A stretch of DNA of 64,000 bases from Rhizobiales bacterium CCH10-E5 (GTDB lineage Bacteria; Pseudomonadota; Alphaproteobacteria; Rhizobiales; Beijerinckiaceae). A program made the translations under genes and the position numbers. The DNA is taken from assembly GCA_001556125.1 (NCBI GenBank), contig LSIG01000008.1, forward strand, positions 1 through 64,000, read 5' to 3'. The notes under the pieces are model-generated. The model was given only the letters and a program-made list of their open reading frames with translations, did no database searches and had not been told where the DNA came from. Of this stretch, positions 61,001-64,000 are shown in pieces; the first letter of the stretch is position 1, and every line of letters begins with the position of its first letter.

Positions 61001-63244
61001 ATGCGTTTCATGACCCTGCGGTTCGCCGCCACGCTCCTCGCTCTCGGCCTGCTCATGCCGGCTGCCGCCACCGTCGCCCCCGCGCAGACGGCAGCCGTTC
61101 CGGCCGCAAGGCCCGTCGCCTGGAAGACCGGGGCCGAGGCCAAGGCGATCGAGCGGCGGATCGACGCGCTGCTGGGGAAGATGACGCTCGAGGAGAAGGT
61201 CGGCCAGCTGCATCTGTCGGGGCGCGGCGATGGCTTCGACATCGGCCAGGTCAAGGCCGGCCGCATGGGCGGGGTGATGAACTTCGTCGTGCCGGCCGAG
61301 GTTCTGGCGGTTCAGAAGGCGGTGCGCGAGAGTCGTCTCAAGATCCCGCTGATCATCGGGCTCGATGCCGTCCACGGCTTCTCCACCTATTTCCCGCTGC
61401 CGCTCGGCCAAGCCTCGACCTGGAACCCGGCGCTGATCGAGGAGGCCGCCTACTGGACCGGGCGCGAGGCGTCGGCTGCCGGCATCAACTGGACCTTCGC
61501 GCCGATGGTCGACATGTCGCGCGATCCGCGCTGGGGCCGCGTGCTCGAGGGTGCGGGCGAGGACGTACATCTGGCGTCCGTCGTCGCGGCGGCGCGCACG
61601 CGCGGCTATCAGCGTGGTGGCGTCGCGACTTCGGTGAAGCATTTCGTCGGCTACGGCGCGGGGGAGGCCGGGCGCGACTACAACTCGACCTGGATCCCGA
61701 CCAGCCAGCTCTTCGACTTGCATCTGCCGCCCTTCAAGGCCTCCTTCGATGCGGGCTCGATGACCGCCATGGCGGCCTTCAACGCGCTGAACGGGATCCC
61801 GGCGACAGCAAACAAGGCCATGCTGACCGATCTGCTGCGCGGGCAATGGGGCTTCCGCGGCTTCGTGACCTCGGATTTCGGTTCGATCACCGAGCTGCGC
61901 CTGCATGGCATCGCCAGGGATGACGCGGAGGCCGCGCGCAAGGCGCTGCTCGCCGGTATCGACATGGACATGATGGGCGACGTCTACCACAAGCACCTCG
62001 CCGCCGAGGTGAAGGCCGGGCGTGTCCCCGTGAAGGCGCTGGACGAGGCCGTTCGGCGGGTGCTGCGGGTCAAGTTCCATCTCGGCCTGTTCGACAGACC
62101 CGATGTCGATCCCGCTGCCGCGCCGTCGCTGATGCAGACGGAAGGCGCCCGCCAGGTGGCGCTGCAGGCGGCCCGGGAAGGCGCGATGCTGCTGAAGAAC
62201 GCCGGCGGCGTGCTGCCGATCGGTGCGTCGGTGAAGTCCGTCGCCGTCATCGGCGCGATGGCGCGGCCCGAGGATGAGCGCGTCTGGACCGACCCCGCGG
62301 GGCTCGGCCGCCGCGTCGTGCAGGGGCTGCCCGAGGCGCTGAAGGAGCGCCTGCCGGCCGATGTCGCCGTGACCTATGAACCGGCCTTCACCAAGGCCTG
62401 CGGCACGGAGTTCGCCGATAAGGAGGCCGCCATCCGCGCCGCCGCCGCGAGCGACCTGATCGTCGCGATGCTGGGCGAGGACTGCGAGTTCATGGGGGAG
62501 GGCGCCTCGCGCACGAAGCTCGATCTGCCCGGTGTCCAGCAGCCCCTGCTCGAGGCGCTGGTCGCGACGGGCAAGCCGGTCGTGCTGGTGCTGGCGACCG
62601 GGCGCCCGCTCGTCCTGACCTGGGCCGATGCCCATGTCGCCGCCATCCTGCAGACCTTCCATGGCGGCACGGAAGGCCGCACCGCCATCGCCGACATCCT
62701 CACCGGCAAGATCAACCCGTCGGGGCGGGTGCCGATGAGCTTCCCGCGCTCGGTCGGGCAGATTCCGGTCTATTACGACCATCTGCCGACGGGGCGGCCG
62801 CAGAAGATCCGCCAGCGCTATGAATCGATCTTCATGGACGAGGCCAACGAGCCGCTCTACCCCTTCGGCCACGGGCTGTCCTACACCACCTTCACCTATG
62901 CGAATGCGCGGGTGTCACGGCCGAGCATGGGGCTCTACGGCAGCGTCGAGGTGTCGGTCGATGTCACCAATGCCGGCAGCCGCGAGGGGCAGGAGGTGGT
63001 GCAGCTCTATATCCGCCAGCCGGTCGCCAGCCGCTCGCGACCGGTTAGGGAACTGAAGGCGTTCGACAAGCCCATGCTGCGGCCCGGCGAGACCCGCACG
63101 ATGCGCTTCCGCCTCGAGGCGCGACATCTCGGCGCACATGATGATGCCGGCCGCTACGTCGTGGAGCCGGGCCTGATCGAGATATATCTAGGCGGATCGT
63201 CGCAAACCTCTGTGATGACGCAGGTGACGCTGACCAAGTCTTGA
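61001..63244 (+). CDS. bglX: Glycoside hydrolase family 3 beta-glucosidase, BglX-like
   Basis: A 747-residue periplasmic GH3 enzyme. A signal peptide runs to about residue 30 (ending VAPAQTA). The N-terminal barrel has DAVHGFSTYFP, RDPRWGRVLEGAGED and KHFVGYGAGEAGRDYN; the nucleophile is Asp292 (FVTSDFGSI). The second alpha/beta domain carries VAMLGEDCEFMGEGASRT with the general acid/base region, and the C-terminal fibronectin-III-like domain starts near PFGHGLSYTTF. It cleaves terminal beta-glucosyl units from oligosaccharides. ATGs at 61001 and 61010 are both possible; GAAAG is better spaced for the second. Confidence 0.93.
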   Translation: MRFMTLRFAATLLALGLLMPAAATVAPAQTAAVPAARPVAWKTGAEAKAIERRIDALLGKMTLEEKVGQLHLSGRGDGFDIGQVKAGRMGGVMNFVVPAEVLAVQKAVRESRLKIPLIIGLDAVHGFSTYFPLPLGQASTWNPALIEEAAYWTGREASAAGINWTFAPMVDMSRDPRWGRVLEGAGEDVHLASVVAAARTRGYQRGGVATSVKHFVGYGAGEAGRDYNSTWIPTSQLFDLHLPPFKASFDAGSMTAMAAFNALNGIPATANKAMLTDLLRGQWGFRGFVTSDFGSITELRLHGIARDDAEAARKALLAGIDMDMMGDVYHKHLAAEVKAGRVPVKALDEAVRRVLRVKFHLGLFDRPDVDPAAAPSLMQTEGARQVALQAAREGAMLLKNAGGVLPIGASVKSVAVIGAMARPEDERVWTDPAGLGRRVVQGLPEALKERLPADVAVTYEPAFTKACGTEFADKEAAIRAAAASDLIVAMLGEDCEFMGEGASRTKLDLPGVQQPLLEALVATGKPVVLVLATGRPLVLTWADAHVAAILQTFHGGTEGRTAIADILTGKINPSGRVPMSFPRSVGQIPVYYDHLPTGRPQKIRQRYESIFMDEANEPLYPFGHGLSYTTFTYANARVSRPSMGLYGSVEVSVDVTNAGSREGQEVVQLYIRQPVASRSRPVRELKAFDKPMLRPGETRTMRFRLEARHLGAHDDAGRYVVEPGLIEIYLGGSSQTSVMTQVTLTKS

Positions 63245-63373
63245 ACGGCGAGGCTTTATTTGCCGACGCTTTGCTCTCGACAACACTGACGTTTCGGACA
63301 ATCCTTGCCGCGTGGCTGTCGGGGCAGTGCATCCGGCAGTCGTAACGACGCTTTGGCTTCAAGGGATGCGGCG

Positions 63374-63577
63374 ATGGCGACCGGGACCGTCAAGTGGTTC
63401 AATACAGAAAAGGGCTTCGGCTTCATTCAGCCTTCGGATGGCGGCAAGGATGTGTTCGTGCACATCACTGCCGTTAAGGAAGCGGGCATGATGACACTGA
63501 CCGAGGGGCAGAAAGTCTCGTTCGAACTGAAAACCGAACGGGGCAAGACCGCGGCGGGCTCGCTGCAGTTGCTGTGA
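63374..63577 (+). CDS. Cold-shock-domain protein (CspA family)
   Basis: A 67-residue single cold-shock domain that binds single-stranded nucleic acid. RNP1 KGFGFI is at residues 13-18 and RNP2 VFVHI at 27-31. AAGGGA precedes the ATG. The 129 bases upstream, downstream of bglX, are AT-richer near 63255-63300 and may hold its promoter and a structured leader. Whether it responds to cold or is constitutive cannot be told. Confidence 0.95.
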   Translation: MATGTVKWFNTEKGFGFIQPSDGGKDVFVHITAVKEAGMMTLTEGQKVSFELKTERGKTAAGSLQLL

Positions 63578-63625
63578 CCCGCGGCCGCGGTTGACAGCGT
63601 CGTCGGCGGACAGCATGCCGCCGGT

Positions 63626-64000
63626 GTGAAAAGCACGCCTGTCATCGGCCGCATTTCAGGCGTCCTCGTCGCGGCCGGTGACGCCTCGTCGCGACACCCC
63701 TTCGTGACCTCGGCGGTCACGGCCCTGATGCTCGACCATGCGGGCATTGTCGGCGATCTTCATTCCGGCGCGGTGCGACCCTCGGGGCCGCGCGAGCCTT
63801 GGCTGCCGCGCGGGTTGCCCCTGCGAAACGACCGCCAGCTCTCGGCACTCTGCCCGGACGAACTGGCGACGATCGCCGCGGCGCTCGATCTCCCGGCGCT
63901 GCCGCCCGGCTGGCTCGGCGGCAATCTGCTGATCGAGGGGCTGCCGGCTTTTTCGCGCATCGCACCAGGCAGCCGGCTCGCTATCGGCGGAAGCTGGGCC
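63626..64000 (+). CDS. MOSC-domain protein, partial (runs off the window end)
   Basis: The first 125 residues of a MOSC protein, cut by the window edge. From a GTG start it reads VIGRISGVLVAAG, then LDHAGIVGDLHSGAVRPSG, PWLPRGLPLRNDRQLS, LCPDELATIAAALDLP and GWLGGNLLIEGLPAFSRI. This order of motifs matches the single-domain MOSC proteins related to YiiM that lack the N-terminal barrel present in the copy at 5234. The start is tentative because no strong ribosome-binding site is seen; the frame is open from the csp stop. Confidence 0.8.
   Translation, partial: MKSTPVIGRISGVLVAAGDASSRHPFVTSAVTALMLDHAGIVGDLHSGAVRPSGPREPWLPRGLPLRNDRQLSALCPDELATIAAALDLPALPPGWLGGNLLIEGLPAFSRIAPGSRLAIGGSWA

Overview
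The window is about 64 kb of high-GC (roughly two-thirds G+C by eye) bacterial chromosome, densely coding, with no rRNA, tRNA, CRISPR array, insertion sequence or phage genes recognised. The gene content points to an alphaproteobacterium of the order Hyphomicrobiales (Rhizobiales): an MbfA-type ferritin/VIT1 iron exporter preceded by a perfect Irr-type iron control element, a compact alphaproteobacterial chemotaxis operon, TctC/Bug binding proteins, an OhrR-like MarR regulator, and the short palindromic intergenic repeats typical of this order. A Bosea-like or related methylotroph/rhizobial lineage is a guess from style, not something the sequence proves.

Region 1 (1-10.2 kb) holds a DadA/sarcosine-oxidase-like FAD amine oxidoreductase divergent from a dipeptide-type ABC importer (binding protein, two permeases, no ATPase) with an overlapping MOSC gene, followed on the other strand by an ATP-dependent hydantoinase/oxoprolinase pair (hyuB, hyuA) and its likely LysR regulator.

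Region 2 (11.1-24.3 kb) is the most distinctive part. A second peptide-type ABC importer with a fused double ATPase runs into an AtzH/HpxZ-like protein and a GntR regulator; then come an AtzF-like allophanate hydrolase, a biuret/triuret-hydrolase-like cysteine hydrolase, an NCS2-like permease, and an AtzG-AtzE pair. Together these could take triuret or biuret (or a related carboxylated ureide) to ammonia and CO2. No cyanuric acid hydrolase is present. The import systems, regulator and a shared TTGCATGCAA-like sequence support one regulon for a ureide nitrogen source.

Region 3 (24.3-26.2 kb) is iron and oxidative-stress physiology: mbfA under an ICE box and a Tat-exported Fe/Mn superoxide dismutase. 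Region 4 (26.4-37.1 kb) is a full chemotaxis locus: soluble MCP with a C-terminal sensor domain, degenerate receiver, STAS protein, CheY, CheA, CheW, HAMP/PAS MCP with a CheR-docking tail, CheR, CheD, CheB, CheY2, closed by a strong terminator. Region 5 (37.2-48.1 kb) has a Tat glutathione peroxidase, an N-carbamoyl-D-amino-acid hydrolase with a flavin-reductase-like partner, MogA, a three-gene overlapping set (FliK-like, FlhB C-terminus-like, FemAB/BioF2-type acetyltransferase), an aldo/keto reductase, a Kef-type antiporter, an MBL hydrolase and an orphan TctC. Region 6 (48.3-64.0 kb) has a large KAP-family NTPase with a Clp-N-like N-terminal segment, EttA, an OhrR-like repressor divergent from a Tat-signalled alpha/beta hydrolase, a LysR/AtuA-like/TctC cluster, an FMN-dependent alpha-hydroxyacid dehydrogenase, a YitT-type membrane protein, a GH3 beta-glucosidase, a cold-shock protein and the start of a MOSC protein that runs off the end.

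Gene calls rest on reading translated sequence and remembered family motifs; no database search was possible.
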